DNA of 64,000 nucleotides from Trichobilharzia szidati (GCA_944472155.2 OX235273.1:35685204-35749203); one strand, 5' to 3'; numbered from the stretch's first letter, positions 53,701 through 63,679 are shown. The notes: generated by a model from the sequence alone, not told the origin. Program-made: numbers and translations.

Positions 53701-54557
53701 AATAGGAAGTGAAGTGGTAGAACACGTTGACCGCTTCACTTACTTGGGAAGTACCATCAGCCCCAACGGGTTGATCTCCGACGAAATTTCAGCACGAATA
53801 CAGAGGGCTAGGTTCGCATTCGCCAGTTTTCGCCGTCTCTGGCGTAGACGCGATATCCGACTATCGACCAAAGGGCGTGTGTACTGCTCAACAGTCCGCT
53901 CCGTCCTCCTTTATGGCTGTGAGACCTGGCCATTGAGAGCAGACGACATGAAAAGATTAGCTGTCTTCGATCATAGGTGTCTGCGTTCTATCTCCCGCGT
54001 GAAGTGGTATAATAAGGTGAGCAATATTGAGGTTAGGCGTCGAGTGCTAGGTAAGGCGGGGAAATCAATCGACGAGACTGTGAAATTACTTCGACTGAGA
54101 TGGTTAGGACATGTGCTACGTATGCCTAGTCATCGCCTTCCTCGACGGGCAATGTTAGCTGATATAGGGTCAGGCTGGAAAAGAGCTAGCGGCGGTCAAA
54201 CCAAAACATGGCACCAATCAATGAAATCCACAACAGTTAATCTAAGCCACGTAGGAAGATGTAGACTTCCTGGTTGGGGCCCTCGGGATGGTAAAAACCA
54301 ATGGTTGGAAACAATTGGTGACATGGCTCAAAATCGTTCTCAGTGGCGCAGATGCATCCACTCCTTGTGACTTATGATTTCCAATTAAACTTTTGTTCTC
54401 CGTTATTACTATTCCTTTGTCTCACACCTCTGTTTACTGTCTATATTATGCATTTCTTCTACTTCCTTCTCTTGCTTTGCGTGCTACATAGATTGTGGCG
54501 ACTTGAACTGCCGCACATATGTGCAAAGTTCTATGTCGAAAACCGACCGACCGAGTG
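50782..54557 (+). mobile_element. Full-length RTE-A, right arm of palindrome
   Basis: This is the mirror image of 46892-50667. The arms match base for base wherever I compared them, from 50738 to 54554. The 3' end is ACCGACCGACCGA, then GTGATCATGCC. The 12-bp repeat that borders the 5' end (50770-50781) is not found beyond the 3' end, so this copy does not look like an independent insertion. Confidence 0.88.
50807..54370 (+). CDS. RTE-A endonuclease-reverse transcriptase, second intact copy
   Basis: The protein is identical, residue for residue, to the frame at 47079-50642: endonuclease from about residue 196, LAGDFNAQVG at 352-361, Asp-His at 426-427, Asp812 and YADD at 913-916. The first in-frame ATG is at 50942. 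The in-frame stop upstream is TAA at 50750-50752. The frame then opens and continues without a break to 54370. Complete identity including silent positions implies a very recent duplication, gene conversion or an assembly effect. Confidence 0.92.
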   Translation: MVVGLEHCNDPTSYTGWNLCSCRSYHARKVVWIAVRLKAVTQSNPMISNKSQNIMPDRSGPGLTTTALSAAVSQGRSDKYATETHQIKKNKQKQAVCDRPQAVVPWALRSRNQLPRCGQPGSNNRPHNPKCTRNPSNPRSSLSSSSSLLSCLPSTNATPLLVGSSLPLHSVCTDNDGSQKATTDCLLKPRHQFYIGAFNVRTLCQIGQQASLAKTLASRAIDVCCVSETRIQDPSVVIHLTPPGQQDESAKFTLRVSGDATASSRGLAGVGIALSTRAEKTLLDWIPVDSRMCAVRLNGSVKRRKDCTTRRCLFVISAYAPTDCSSDETKDEFYQKLSSLLRKARRSDIVVLAGDFNAQVGKLCQSEKNVGGTYGIPCQRTDNGDRLLQFCSDNHLYLVSTNFKHKERHCLTWRPPSSNQRWTQIDHIAISYRWRGSVGDCRSFWNTCVDTDHALVRARVCLRLNGRRKQLAVNPSRPQLDQGTKSLFEEELAKHISEFDSCAHPEEAWKNIQSAIDTAVKAVNKVNPKVSKNHWISTASSELIDARRLIPASSEFNEERKLHKRKLTKSLRKDREQWWLTKAKEMEKASAIGNTRQLFRLIRETGGKKQMISETISEKNGTIISSQDRRLERWKEHYEEQFNWPTATLNLPDIQHLPEWEIDTGPPSLTEVTKAVTNLKLGKAAGPDLLTPEVFKYGGDSLLSALTEVLGSVWESEEVPSGWCKSLIIPIYKKGDKSSCDNHRGISLTNIVSKILGSIILRRLSGARETQTRENQAGFRPGRGCIDHIFTLRQILEHRHSYRRPTIIIFLDLKAAFDSVDREVLWRCLAVKGMPRKYIALIKALYSYSCSQVRAYGELSSEVVTTSGVRQGCPLSPFLFNFIIDVLMDLTLTHFSDSGIDLLPGKNLVDLEYADDIVLLGEDSDKMQSLLNTLSNNLRMFGMRFAPIKCKMMLQDWTSSTPRLEIGSEVVEHVDRFTYLGSTISPNGLISDEISARIQRARFAFASFRRLWRRRDIRLSTKGRVYCSTVRSVLLYGCETWPLRADDMKRLAVFDHRCLRSISRVKWYNKVSNIEVRRRVLGKAGKSIDETVKLLRLRWLGHVLRMPSHRLPRRAMLADIGSGWKRASGGQTKTWHQSMKSTTVNLSHVGRCRLPGWGPRDGKNQWLETIGDMAQNRSQWRRCIHSL

Positions 54558-54880
54558 ATCATGCCACAGTTTCCTTATTGGTTCTGTTGTGGCAATAGAT
54601 GGAAGTAGGCGAGTGCCCTCTCTGTAGGCTGCCTGGTTAGGCTTAAGAATGTTGTGAAAATGGTTCAAAGTTGCTCTCGGCGCAACAGATGTATTCACTC
54701 TTTTTAGTAAGCTCCGGTATATATTAAGTTATCATGTTTCCTCATGTACATTTCTACTCATTATTAATTCCTTTAAATTTTTCTCGCTACATTTTTATGC
54801 AACATGGAGTGTTGCTGTTTGAATTGCTGTACTCCTGTGCAAAGTTCTTTGTTGAAACTCAGTCAGTCATTTGCTCAACT
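54558..54880 (+). mobile_element. Old RTE-A 3' region
   Basis: Diverged sequence resembling the RTE-A C-terminus (GGTTAGGC..., AATGGTTCAAAGTTGCTCTC, CAACAGATGTATTCACTC) and 3' UTR (ATGGAGTGTTGCTGTTTGAA, GTGCAAAGTTCTTTGTTGAA). It is probably part of the same old copy as 46395-46891, separated by the palindrome. Confidence 0.65.
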
Positions 54881-55099
54881 TGTCTTTATACTATGTGTGG
54901 AGATGTGACTCTATTTTCAGCCACCGGGTTCCTGGTTTGAACTTCATTACATCTACTGCAATCTGGTTAGTATTATCAGTCTTCACATAGTCAAGTGTAA
55001 GTGTATTTGGCTCATAGCTTGGCAAATGAAAGGTTTGTTTTTTCGGGAGTAATTAAGTTCAGAACAAACAGTTAGCAACTAGTAGCATACGTTTATTCC

Positions 55100-55605
55100 T
55101 TTGTTTGATTCAGACTGAATGCTATCACGAACTCATGTATGTCCCTACTGACTGAAATTCGAACCCGTGTCAACCCAGTGTTGCGGTCAGAGATGTTACC
55201 ACTGAGTTATTTGGGTCGGTGACACTAGTTAGCAGCTAGTGACATGCACGAAACAAGGAACTAGATGCATGTCAGTAGTTGGTGTCCAATTTCTCTTGCT
55301 TTGTGTGCTACATGGAGTGTGGCGACTTGAACTACCGCACATATGTGCAAAGTTCTATGTCGAAAACCGACCGGTGTCCAATCAAAGTATCCATTACAGT
55401 CCTATGGGAGGTCAACCATCGACCCACATAGCTCGGTGGTAACATCTCTGACTGCAACACTGGGTGACATGGGTTCGAATCTCAGTCAGAAGGGAACATA
55501 AGTTCCTCCAAGGTTGTAGATATACCTTGCTGACTGGTGAGTGTGTCAACAAGCACAAAACTTAGGTCAGGCTGGGCTTCTTGTCGATTTCCTCCAACCA
55601 TCTAG
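55100..55605. mobile_element. SINE-gamma inverted pair
   Basis: A minus-oriented head (about 55100-55225, B-box-like on the minus strand as GGTTTGACACGGGTTCGAAT-type sequence) faces a plus-oriented copy (about 55383-55605) with A-box-like TAGCTCGGTGGTAACA, B-box GGGTTCGAATCTC and the end CCTCCAACCATCTAGTA. A short RTE-A insertion separates parts of the pair. Confidence 0.65.
55291..55372 (+). mobile_element. 82-bp RTE-A 3'-end insertion, 10-bp TSD
   Basis: It contains only GTGCTACATGGAGTGTGGCG, the GCACATATGTGC palindrome and GTCGAAAACCGACC. It is flanked by exact GGTGTCCAAT (55281-55290 and 55373-55382). Its break point is within a few bases of that in the 40882-40967 copy. Confidence 0.88.
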
Positions 55606-55619
55606 TAAAAACAGCCCAA

Positions 55620-56280
55620 TGTATTAGTGCTGTTTTTAGAAAAAATTTCCCAGTTATACATAATTCTCATGCTTTCTTTATCATTTCCTTTTCAGTTAGC
55701 ATGAATGTAAATGTTGTTTGGTCAATACACTGAAAATGCATAGAGAAAGAATGCTATAAAACTGTAATTTTTCATTAATATTAGATGTAATCAAATGTTA
55801 ATCGGCGCAATATGAGCTGAAGAAAAAAGCAATATTATATGATTTGGTTGAGCGCGGTGCATCTTTCAAACCTCTGGCGAACTTCTTGGATTTCAGGACC
55901 GGTCTGGTAACCAATTCGGGTCAAGTGGTGTGGTACCATACTATAGGTTGGTCAGTCATCGATACCCAACAGATATGTCATTTACTGTAACCATTGGATT
56001 TCGCTTCAAAAGGTTCAGCAACCTCCTTCTAATATCAGTAAACTTAGATGACTGTGAACTGCAGATGAGTATGTTAGCGCTTTGAATTGACTGTAGGTGA
56101 TAGATTTCAGCTTAAAGCGTGTACACACTAACGACTAACGATAGCAACATGAGCGAAGAAACAATCAGCATTCTCATCCATGGTATTAACTTAACACGCC
56201 GATATCGGCAAATTAAAAGAGGACAGTCGATCACCAAAATGTTGCTATAATGTTTGCGAAGCGGGAATTTTGGAGTGTAT
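55620..56280. other. No recognisable gene
   Basis: No motif recognised. Possible diverged repeat near 55850-55990. Confidence 0.35.
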
Positions 56281-56284
56281 AAAC

Positions 56285-56425
56285 ACCTCGATAATTCCTC
56301 TTGTGAGCAGTCTTACAGCCAACTGGTAAAGACAACAGAGGGAAATGGAGAGGTGTGCTGCTGATATGCTATATTCCACTGCGTGTTCAAGGAATGCATA
56401 ATAAACAATAATAACAATATTGTTT
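56285..56425 (+). mobile_element. RTE-B 3'-end fragment
   Basis: Diverged end: GGAGAGGTGTGCTGCTGATA, CTATATTCCACTGCGTGTTC and an AATAATAACAATA tail. Confidence 0.5.
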
Positions 56426-56639
56426 TTTTCTTTACATATCTATTTTTTGTACTTATTTCATAATATACGTAACCCAGTATGTCATGAATTCAGTGTGTAT
56501 GAATCAATTGAAATAGAGACTTTCTTTTATTAACTTTCATTGTTGTTGTTGATGGTGTTGTTTTTAAAGAAAACATTTACTCGAGGAAGAACTGTCTTTA
56601 GTTTCATATTCATAGATATTTACTCTCTGTCCGTTAAGT

Positions 56640-56825
56640 TGGGCGTCGATGGTGCAGTCGTAGAATGCTCACCAACCACGGACGTGGTCAACGGTTCGAT
56701 CCCCGGCTGATGCACTCTTAAACCTTAAGAGTGAGTCCAGCAACCCCCTACCCCGTAGAAAAATAAACACCAACAAGCTCTATGTTCTACTCGGAATGCA
56801 GTGGGATAAAATTAATAATAATCTG
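56640..56825 (+). mobile_element. SINE-beta with AAT tail
   Basis: Head GGCGTCGATGGTGCAGTCGT, B-box GGTTCGATCCCCGG, a shortened body, and the tail CTCTATGTTCTACTCGGAAT followed by AATTAATAATAAT. The tail repeat is of RTE-B type rather than poly-A. Confidence 0.75.
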
Positions 56826-56844
56826 TTAGATTAGTTAGTACGTT

Positions 56845-57160
56845 ATGCTTGGTAATATTGACGCAAGAGGTAGGAGTGTTAAGGAAGGGCGGGGGTTGAA
56901 GTCAATCCATAAAGTTGTAGCGTTATATCGACTGAAAGAGAGAGAGCTAGGACACGTGTTACGCGTAAGACCAGGTTGGAAAAGTGTTAGGGTTGGTGAT
57001 TCCAAAACCTTTGCATTATCATCAAACCATCAAGGCTTTTTGACTAGCTTTTAGCTACATAGAGGGATGCAGGTTACTCCTCTGGAGACTGTTGTTGGTG
57101 ACATAACTGAAAATTGGTCACAGTGGCGTAGATGCTGCATTCACTCTTTATGATTTTTCT
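56845..57160 (+). mobile_element. Old RTE-A C-terminal fragment
   Basis: GCGTTATATCGACTGAAAGA, CTAGGACACGTGTTACG and GTCACAGTGGCGTAGATGCT match the RTE-A C-terminal coding region (compare 54090-54360). Frame broken. Confidence 0.65.
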
Positions 57161-57224
57161 AGATCCATTAAAGTCTCATTATTCTTCAGGTAGTCGGTAA
57201 GGGGAAATAAAAATCTCAAGGTAT

Positions 57225-57330
57225 GGTTATTATTATTATTATTCCCTTGAGTTCCGAGTGGAATATAGGGCGTCAACAGTACAACTTCACTATTCCCTTT
57301 TCTCTGTAGTCATCTTCAAGGCATGAAAAC
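57225..57330 (-). mobile_element. RTE-B 3'-end fragment
   Basis: Minus-strand tail ATTATTATTATTCCCTTGAG with GGAATATAGGGCGTCAACAG. Confidence 0.65.
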
Positions 57331-57334
57331 TCTT

Positions 57335-58050
57335 ATTTCATGTAATTAAAATTAATTTCCAAATTCGAAGTTATGCAATTATGAGAGAAAACGGATTGAG
57401 CGAAGAAATACATTTCTTTTCAGTTAGTTCCTCATCATCGGCTGGCCCTATACTAATCTATAGTCTTTACATCAAAATTTTAGCAATCAAGTGGTTATTT
57501 TAGTTCATCAGTTTTAAGTATGTGGACGGGCATGAAATTAAGAGGTTACAAGTTATCAAAACAACTAACTAACAGATGTTACTGACAAGATATCTAAGTT
57601 TTGAAGGAGGGAGGGAGGGGTGAAAATTAATTGCGGAATCCAAGATAAGTTGATTCTTAGGCGTTAGCAACAAGTTATTACATAATCAAGGAATTCGTAG
57701 AATAATGATGACTAAGAAGAATAGGATAACTCAGAAGAATTACGTAAAATACAAACAAGTTAATAGAATTAGCTAGAAGTGAAAAAATTAACAAAGTCAA
57801 AAGATAATTACAAGGGGAGGGAAAAATCGTTTTTAGAAACTCAATACATATTACGTAGTTGGCCATGGCAAAGAAAGGGGCTGTGCAAATTTCTTTTGAA
57901 CACACAGATTTGACTTGTTCAGATGAATTCCGATTGCTCCTGCTATGTGTAAAAGTCGTACTCGTAGACCATGCAAGACGTTGGTTGAAATACAATAAAT
58001 AACTTTAAAAGCCTTTGTTTTTAGGGTTGACTTGATATCCAGTATCGACG
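57335..58050. other. No recognisable gene
   Basis: Short frames only. The end near 57960-58050 may be the C-terminal flank of the minus-strand PLE that follows. Confidence 0.4.
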
Positions 58051-58059
58051 AGGTTAGCT

Positions 58060-58380
58060 AGTATTGAGCTGTGTATAGCTTTATTGGGATCTTTGGCAAA
58101 CCAAGATTGGACGTGTTCAGAAAATCGACGCTAAACTTTCCTGATCGTACACCCAGTGTAATTAGTTCCACACGAGCAGTTAAACTGGTAAATACACATG
58201 GATGAGGCGAAACAGGGTAGTTTGTCTTTATTTCTTGAAGTGAGTATTGGTTGGCTAGTGAACACACAGTAGAACTTAGCTGCGTTGAAGGTCCTTCTCA
58301 GACGTTGTGATAAGATCTCACTATTGACATTACCCGTGATTCTTAGGAAGACTGACTTTTGGGGAACAGTGGGCACCTTC
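58060..58380 (-). pseudogene. PLE fragment, linker to GIY-YIG start
   Basis: The minus frame reads LSQRLRRTFNAAKFYCVFTS, KDKLPCFASSMCIYQFNCSC, GTNYTGCTIRKV: the RT-nuclease linker followed by the cysteine-bearing start of a Penelope GIY-YIG domain, with Y-I-G changed to Y-T-G. The C-terminal part continues at 58000-58060 in another frame. Confidence 0.7.
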
Positions 58381-58619
58381 GGCTTTTTGCTTTCTGATTA
58401 GTGTAGAGCCGATGACAACGGAGGTCAAAGGTTATTGTCAATTGGTAACAAAGTGAATCAAAATGCATTAGTAATAACTATGTTTGAGAAACCAATAATA
58501 ACCTTGCGTAATCAATCAACTAGTGAGTAATATCATGAAAATAACTGATGGGAAACAAGGGAAAAAAAGGACTAAGAATTGATTGCGAAAAATGGACTGC
58601 ATAGAGCTTATTATACGGT

Positions 58620-59160
58620 TAGTTATTCAGGAAGACAAACATGGAAGAAATTAGTACTAAGACCATGGTAGTAAAAGAGGCTGGATAAAATGTTTCTGAA
58701 CACAAAGTTCGAGTGTCTCCTTATGGATCCCGAAGGCTTCGAATGTAGGCGGAATTCTTCTGAACGACTTGGTCGTACTTTATATACGGCTTTGAAAGAA
58801 GTCTCCGCTGATGATGCATGACCAGGAAGTGATAATATACTGGAGAATTGAGCTGTTGACTGTTCTACTCTCTCCTTTTGACAATCATGCTGATAAGTGT
58901 TCATGAGCATGTCTAGATAATGTACGGTACTGGTACCGTCTATGTACTTAGTTAGCTCTACAAGAACAAGTGAATTGGTAAATGCACATTGAAGTTATCA
59001 ACAATGGGATATTATATTTGACGTTTTGATGAACTAGAGCATGTGTAGAGAAGGTGAGGTGTACAGGGAGTTGCTCTCGACAGGCAGCTTTAGAGAACCT
59101 CACTAGTTGTTTCTTCGGCTCAACCACGTTCCACTTTGCTCCTGTGGAGGTGAGCATAAA
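58620..59160 (-). pseudogene. PLE fragments, minus strand
   Basis: Parts of the C-terminal region (58623-58910) and of the linker plus nuclease start (58948-59157, ending SMCIYQFTCSCRANL) are visible in different frames. This looks like a second decayed copy next to 58060-58380. Confidence 0.55.
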
Positions 59161-59194
59161 GGCGGTACCAGTAGGACATATGTCTAAACGTGTC

Positions 59195-59310
59195 CATGAA
59201 TTTGATTTTGTTTATTCACCAGTCAATCAATATTTAGTTCACAAAATAAAGACGAACTGTGTAATATTGCCTCTCCCATGTGTATTTATGGGTTAAACTG
59301 CTTTGGACAC
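59195..59310 (+). pseudogene. PLE linker/nuclease fragment, plus strand
   Basis: One frame reads TSQSIFSSQNKDELCNIASP-MCIYGLNC, a clear match to the same segment on the minus strand at 58180-58270. It lies in inverted orientation to the neighbouring PLE pieces. Confidence 0.6.
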
Positions 59311-59689
59311 AAGGTTGGACAAGTCGAATTTTTGAACAACGCCCATTATGGGTAGACAGGATGAAATAAAGAGATAGTAAGCTTAATAGTAGCTTATCTT
59401 GTTCATGGAGGACTTGAAGTTTCCACTAACTGGGGACTACACTTGACATTTCTCATACTCTGCGAGTGGAATTTCTACGCATAGAGGAGATAATCAGAAT
59501 TCACTTAAATAAGCCGAATCTGCATGTTCGAAGGAAATCAGTATAACCCCACGTTCTTAGTTATGATTGTCTATGCAATACCTACGAAATCTTACAAACT
59601 ATCCTTTCCTCTGTGTGTTTCGTAACTGTACCAATTTAGCGAAAATATTCATTAAGATATCTATAAAAAACAAAATAATTGAGTAAAGA

Positions 59690-60240
59690 ATATCCTTTTC
59701 GAAAATTTCCTCTTCTGGCTCTACAATTATATGTATGTTTATATACATAGAATATTCTAGAATAGTAGTCAATAACAATATTAGTGTTTTTGAAATAATA
59801 TCGATTTGTTAAGTAAGATCAATGGAATTACAGTTCATTAAAGACACATAAATTATAAAAATAGAATATCAACTAAAACAAAGGAAATTTCTCCAAAAAG
59901 TTGAAGATCATTCGAACCTAGGTGGCCAAAGTCATGACAATGTCTGAACCAACTAGCTTTTTTGGACGCATAAATTAGGCTTCTTAATGTGGATCCCAAC
60001 AGCCAGCCTCAGCAATATTTAGTAATCGAACTCTTAAGGCGAAATTGAGATTTGTTGGTATGCGGTAAATGACTTTGAAAGCCGCCTCGTTGACATCAAT
60101 CTTATGTTCTGTATCCACATGATGGCACAGCATACCGCTACGAATAGATTTTGTTTGTCCTTTACTTAACCAACAAAGCAGGTTGATGGTCGGAAATCCG
60201 ACTAGAAACACTCCTAATTGTACAGCCTATGTAACTGGCT
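59690..60240 (-). pseudogene. PLE nuclease C-terminus and terminal repeat
   Basis: The frame 59984-60211 carries LLCWLSKGQTKSIRSGMLCH, AAFKVIYRIPTNLNFALRVR and LLNIAEA, a Penelope GIY-YIG C-terminus. Downstream on the minus strand, 59690-59880 resembles the PLE arms at 27615-27870 (AGAGGAAATTTTCGAAAAGG, and GATATTATT near the end). Confidence 0.65.
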
Positions 60241-60459
60241 CACTCTACAGGAACAGCTAAATTGACATTGGTATTATTTTATTATCATTGTTAGTTTGGT
60301 TACTTAAAATTGACCTGTTCGTTTCTCGCTTTTCTCATATAATTGCTCAAAAATTATCACTTGTGTAATAATGTGTTTCTAACTTTTGCTAATTTACCGA
60401 TCGTGATTTCCTTAATTACTTTCATGGCTATTATACCACTTTGAAATTGATATTTCTTA

Positions 60460-60715
60460 CTGCTTAAGAGAATACCGTACGACTGGTATAATTTCCGCTG
60501 AGAAGCCCTGTGAATGACATCGTGCTCCAGGCCACATCCGAATGGGAAACGACGAGTTGGGAGTCGAAAGGTGGGTGAGATCGTGTGAGAAGCGGATGGA
60601 AGCTTATGGACGCTCATGGAGCCAGTTAAAGTGAACTTCAGAGGACAGGATGAAATGAGGTGCTGTTGAGTCCCTGTGTTCCTCTCAGAACCCAAGGGAG
60701 CAGTAACTTCCACTT
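60460..60715 (+). mobile_element. RTE-B 3'-end fragment
   Basis: It carries ATCCGAATGGGAAACGACGA and GAGTCCCTGTGTTCCTCTCA with CCCAAGGGAGCAG. Diverged, non-coding. Confidence 0.65.
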
Positions 60716-60754
60716 TTTGATTTGCTTTTCACTTTCATCGTCAGTCTTGGACTA

Positions 60755-61690
60755 TTATTATTATTTGCTGCGAATGAAGCATAGGGCTTCAGCAGCACAT
60801 CTCCATTGCACTTTGATATATCTTTCAACTGGCTCTACCACTCCCGAAAAGCTCTCACTTTCTCCTTACATGATCTTTTGTATGTCACCCTCAGGCGCCC
60901 AACTCATTTCTTACCAACCCATTCTGATTCCACTCAGAGGCCGAGTGTGTCCCGTTACTCAATGGTATCATGTGTCCATGTTCAGTCCCTCTCCACTTCC
61001 TTCAGCGTATTATCTGTTGGGTAGAATGGGTTCTTCGTCAGTTCTCTGCTAGAGTTCCTCGTTGCCGATCCTTTCTAGTCATCTTCTCTTTAGTATTTAG
61101 CGAAGTGAGAACCTGCTAATGGAAGTCTTCAGTAGCCTGTGGTAAATGCTTTCGGTAGTATTCACACCAAGTCTCTAAAGCATATAGAAGCAGTGAGTGA
61201 CCTGACCTTTTTTTTTTTTTATATCCTTCACGTTCCCCAGTGGAACATAGGGCTTCAAGCTAGAGGCTTGAAGTTTCTGTAGCAGTGTTTCTTTTACAGG
61301 ATGGGGTTGCTAGCCTCATGCCCAACCTTTCCTCTTTACCAGCATTATTTCTGGCTTAGCGAGGTAAAGGAGTGCGTCGGCCGGGGTTTGAACCCCGGAC
61401 CATGTGCATGGTCGGCAAGCGTCCTAACCGCTATGCCACCGACCTGACATTAGTTTTGAAAATCTGGATGTTTCTCCTTGTGGCTAAATTCTGTAGATCT
61501 TCATAGTGATTCCAGAGTAATGAAAGTCTATCTGTCTGTCTGTCTGTTTTACCTCCTTTCCCGATTCGATCTTGGTTGGGTTTGGCATCTATACCCGAGC
61601 TGCCTTTATAGTTGTCAGAATGCTTTCCAAGTGAATTAGATGCCTTCCTTTAAATTCCTCCCATTGATGTTGATTATTGTCGGCAGTTTT
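60755..61690 (-). mobile_element. RTE-B, 3' part, interrupted by SINE-beta
   Basis: Minus-strand copy from the ATTATTATT tail (60755) to the FTYL region near 61680. It is split at 61199-61448. The GTATAGAAG...TGACCTGAC / ATTAGTTTTGAAAATC flanks join as in other copies (compare 28978-29025). Confidence 0.75.
61207..61440 (-). mobile_element. SINE-beta, complete with poly-A, 8-bp TSD
   Basis: The best complete SINE-beta. On the minus strand it reads: head GTCGGTGGCATAGCGGTTAG, B-box GGTTCAAACCCCGG, body, GCTTGAAGCCCTATGTTCCA and CTGGGGAACGTGAAGGATAT, then A13-14. It is flanked by exact GACCTGAC (61199-61206 and 61441-61448) inside an RTE-B copy. Confidence 0.88.
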
Positions 61691-61869
61691 ACATCCTAAT
61701 AAAAATATGATTCATTTTATATACAGTGTTGTATCTCAAGAACTGACACAGCTATTCATTTGAAGAGGTGATGACATAGTGATTCAGTACTAATCCTTTT
61801 TATCGACTTGGAATTTGAATTTTTGTCTTGTGACTTATTCTTTACCAATTGGTTAATTTAATGTATTTT

Positions 61870-62180
61870 GATTGGACACGTGTAACTAGTGCGAATGCGT
61901 CTAATCCTTTCTTTGGTGCAGACTGAATTCTACAGGTCGCACTAGTTACTAGTGTCTAATCAAAATATCCAAACCAGTCATACAGAAAGTCAATAGCGAG
62001 CCCGAATAACTCAATGGTAACGTATCTGACTGCAGCACTGGGTGACACGGGTTCGAGTCTCAGAAGGGACATGAGTTCCTTCAAGGTTGCAGATACTCCT
62101 CACCGACTGGTGAATGCCAACTAGCATGAAACCTAGGTCCTAGGCTTCCTGTGGCCGATTGCCTCCAACTATCTAATATC
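61870..62180 (+). mobile_element. SINE-gamma, near full length
   Basis: A-box-like TAACTCAATGGTAACGT, B-box GGGTTCGAGTCTC, body GTTCCTTCAAGGTTGCAGAT and 3' end CCGATTGCCTCCAACTATCT. Upstream (61880-61990), an inverted ACTAGTTACTAGTGTC block flanks it. Confidence 0.7.
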
Positions 62181-62234
62181 ATTAATTTAATGTATAATGA
62201 TGAGTCCGTTGGTCTCTGATTCGTTTTTGACTAA

Positions 62235-62525
62235 ACCAGGCTTGTCACCACATGGATACGAGAACATATTCCAGCAGCATGGTTTTACAAAGGAGAAAGG
62301 GAGCGTATGCAAAGGTCTATTCTAGAACACTTGATATACTCCTGTCACTCTTCCAACCCTGACCACAATTTTACGATCTTCTGTCGAATCCATGACAAAT
62401 TGTCGCGTTTTCTTCGTTATAAACTTCTAAAGACAGCGGAAGCCTTAACTATTCATGAATTTAAGCTAGACCTTTGTGCACAAAAGAAGTATGCACAGTG
62501 TCTACTTCTGCCTTGGCTGTAGAAG
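62235..62525 (+). pseudogene. PLE C-terminal fragment
   Basis: The frame 62307-62522 reads QRSILEHLIYSCHSSNPDHN, FTIFCRIHDKLSRFLRYKLL and KTAEALTIHEFKLDLC, the C-terminus of a Penelope-type protein, matching 28200-28380. The nuclease start is eroded. Confidence 0.7.
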
Positions 62526-62552
62526 GATAGACATTTAATCATTTCATTATTA

Positions 62553-63167
62553 GTGGAGAAAGAAATTGGAAAAGTTTATTTTTATAAAAGATATGTAGAT
62601 GACATAATAGTCATTTGTGATAAACCGACAGACGCCATAGAAATCCTGAACCGGATCAACAGAGCACAAAACAGTATATCCCTAACATACGTTAAAGAGA
62701 ACAATGGATGCCTGCCACTTTTAGATGTACTAATAACCCGCCGAGAAGATGGGTCAGTAAAACGATCTGTCTACAGAAAGTCCACATGGACGGGACAGTA
62801 CCTAAATTATCATAGTTTCTGTCCACTACAGTATAAAAAGGCGTTGGTTAAATGTTTGTTCAAGCGCATTCACCGTATATGTACTGCCGATACAATTGAA
62901 TAAGAAAGACAACACCTCACTGAAATATTGTTAAATCACAATTACCCACTGAGATTTATTAGACGTTACGGAAGTGTCAACCATAGAGCTTTACCAATCC
63001 AATCAGCTCCCAAAAAGGATGTTTACATATCCTTGTCGTTCAGAGGTGATCAACAAAGTCTAGCCACTAGACAAAGACTCAAGGCCGCAATTAATAGAAT
63101 AGAATATTATCACCTTAAACCTTCCTTGGTAATCCAATTTAGAACCAAGGACCAATTTACTTCATAA
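62553..63167 (+). pseudogene. PLE RT domain with YVDD, broken by a stop
   Basis: The first frame (62553-62903) carries the catalytic box FYKRYVDDIIVI, KENNGCLPLLDVLITRREDG and VYRKSTWTGQYLNYHSFCP. After a TAA at 62901, homology continues in a shifted frame at 62928-63167 (GDQQSLATRQRLKAAINRIE). The catalytic YVDD is intact, but the N-terminal RT is missing. It belongs to the same protein family as 13204-14187, though a different subfamily. Confidence 0.82.
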
Positions 63168-63379
63168 TATTTTCAACCCCTTCTTTGCCTTGTTTTTCCC
63201 CTTTTATCTTTCTTACCCTCACCTTTTGCGTCTTCCTACCCATTATTTGTGACCTTGACCTGTGTACAATCTGACCTGTATTGTAATTATTCATGGCTTC
63301 TTGCCTTCTATAAAAACTGTGTATGACAAGTACGTGTGTGATCAGAATGTCCGAAATGTGTTGCGCCAATACATTACAC

Positions 63380-63670
63380 GTTTAAGATAAACTACGTCTT
63401 CTTATTGTGTTGCCGAAATTCATAAAGGGAACTAATTGCTTTTAATTCGAAGGGTTCCCTGTCATTTTGAGTGTTTCCACTGTTGAAGATCTCTACATTT
63501 TCCGAGTCAAATTGATGTCTATTGTTGTTCACATACATAGATATATAAGGATGAATGTCGTCAACTAGTTTGTATTCTCTGACCCGGAGTCGAAGGTGGC
63601 GCCCAGCTTGACCAATGTAGTGCTTATTCCAATACACGCTATTTATTATTTTGGAGATGGTGTTAATTTT
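63380..63670 (-). pseudogene. PLE GIY-YIG nuclease, opposite strand
   Basis: The frame 63392-63637 reads MYWNKHYIGQAGRHLRLRVR, EYKLVDDIHPYISMYVNNNR, HQFDSENVEIFNSGNTQND. The Y-I-G and the downstream Arg are intact (compare HYMRQSGRPLRIRIQEHK at 13204-14187). It is convergent with the RT fragment at 62553-63167. Confidence 0.78.
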
Positions 63671-63679
63671 GTCTTTTTT

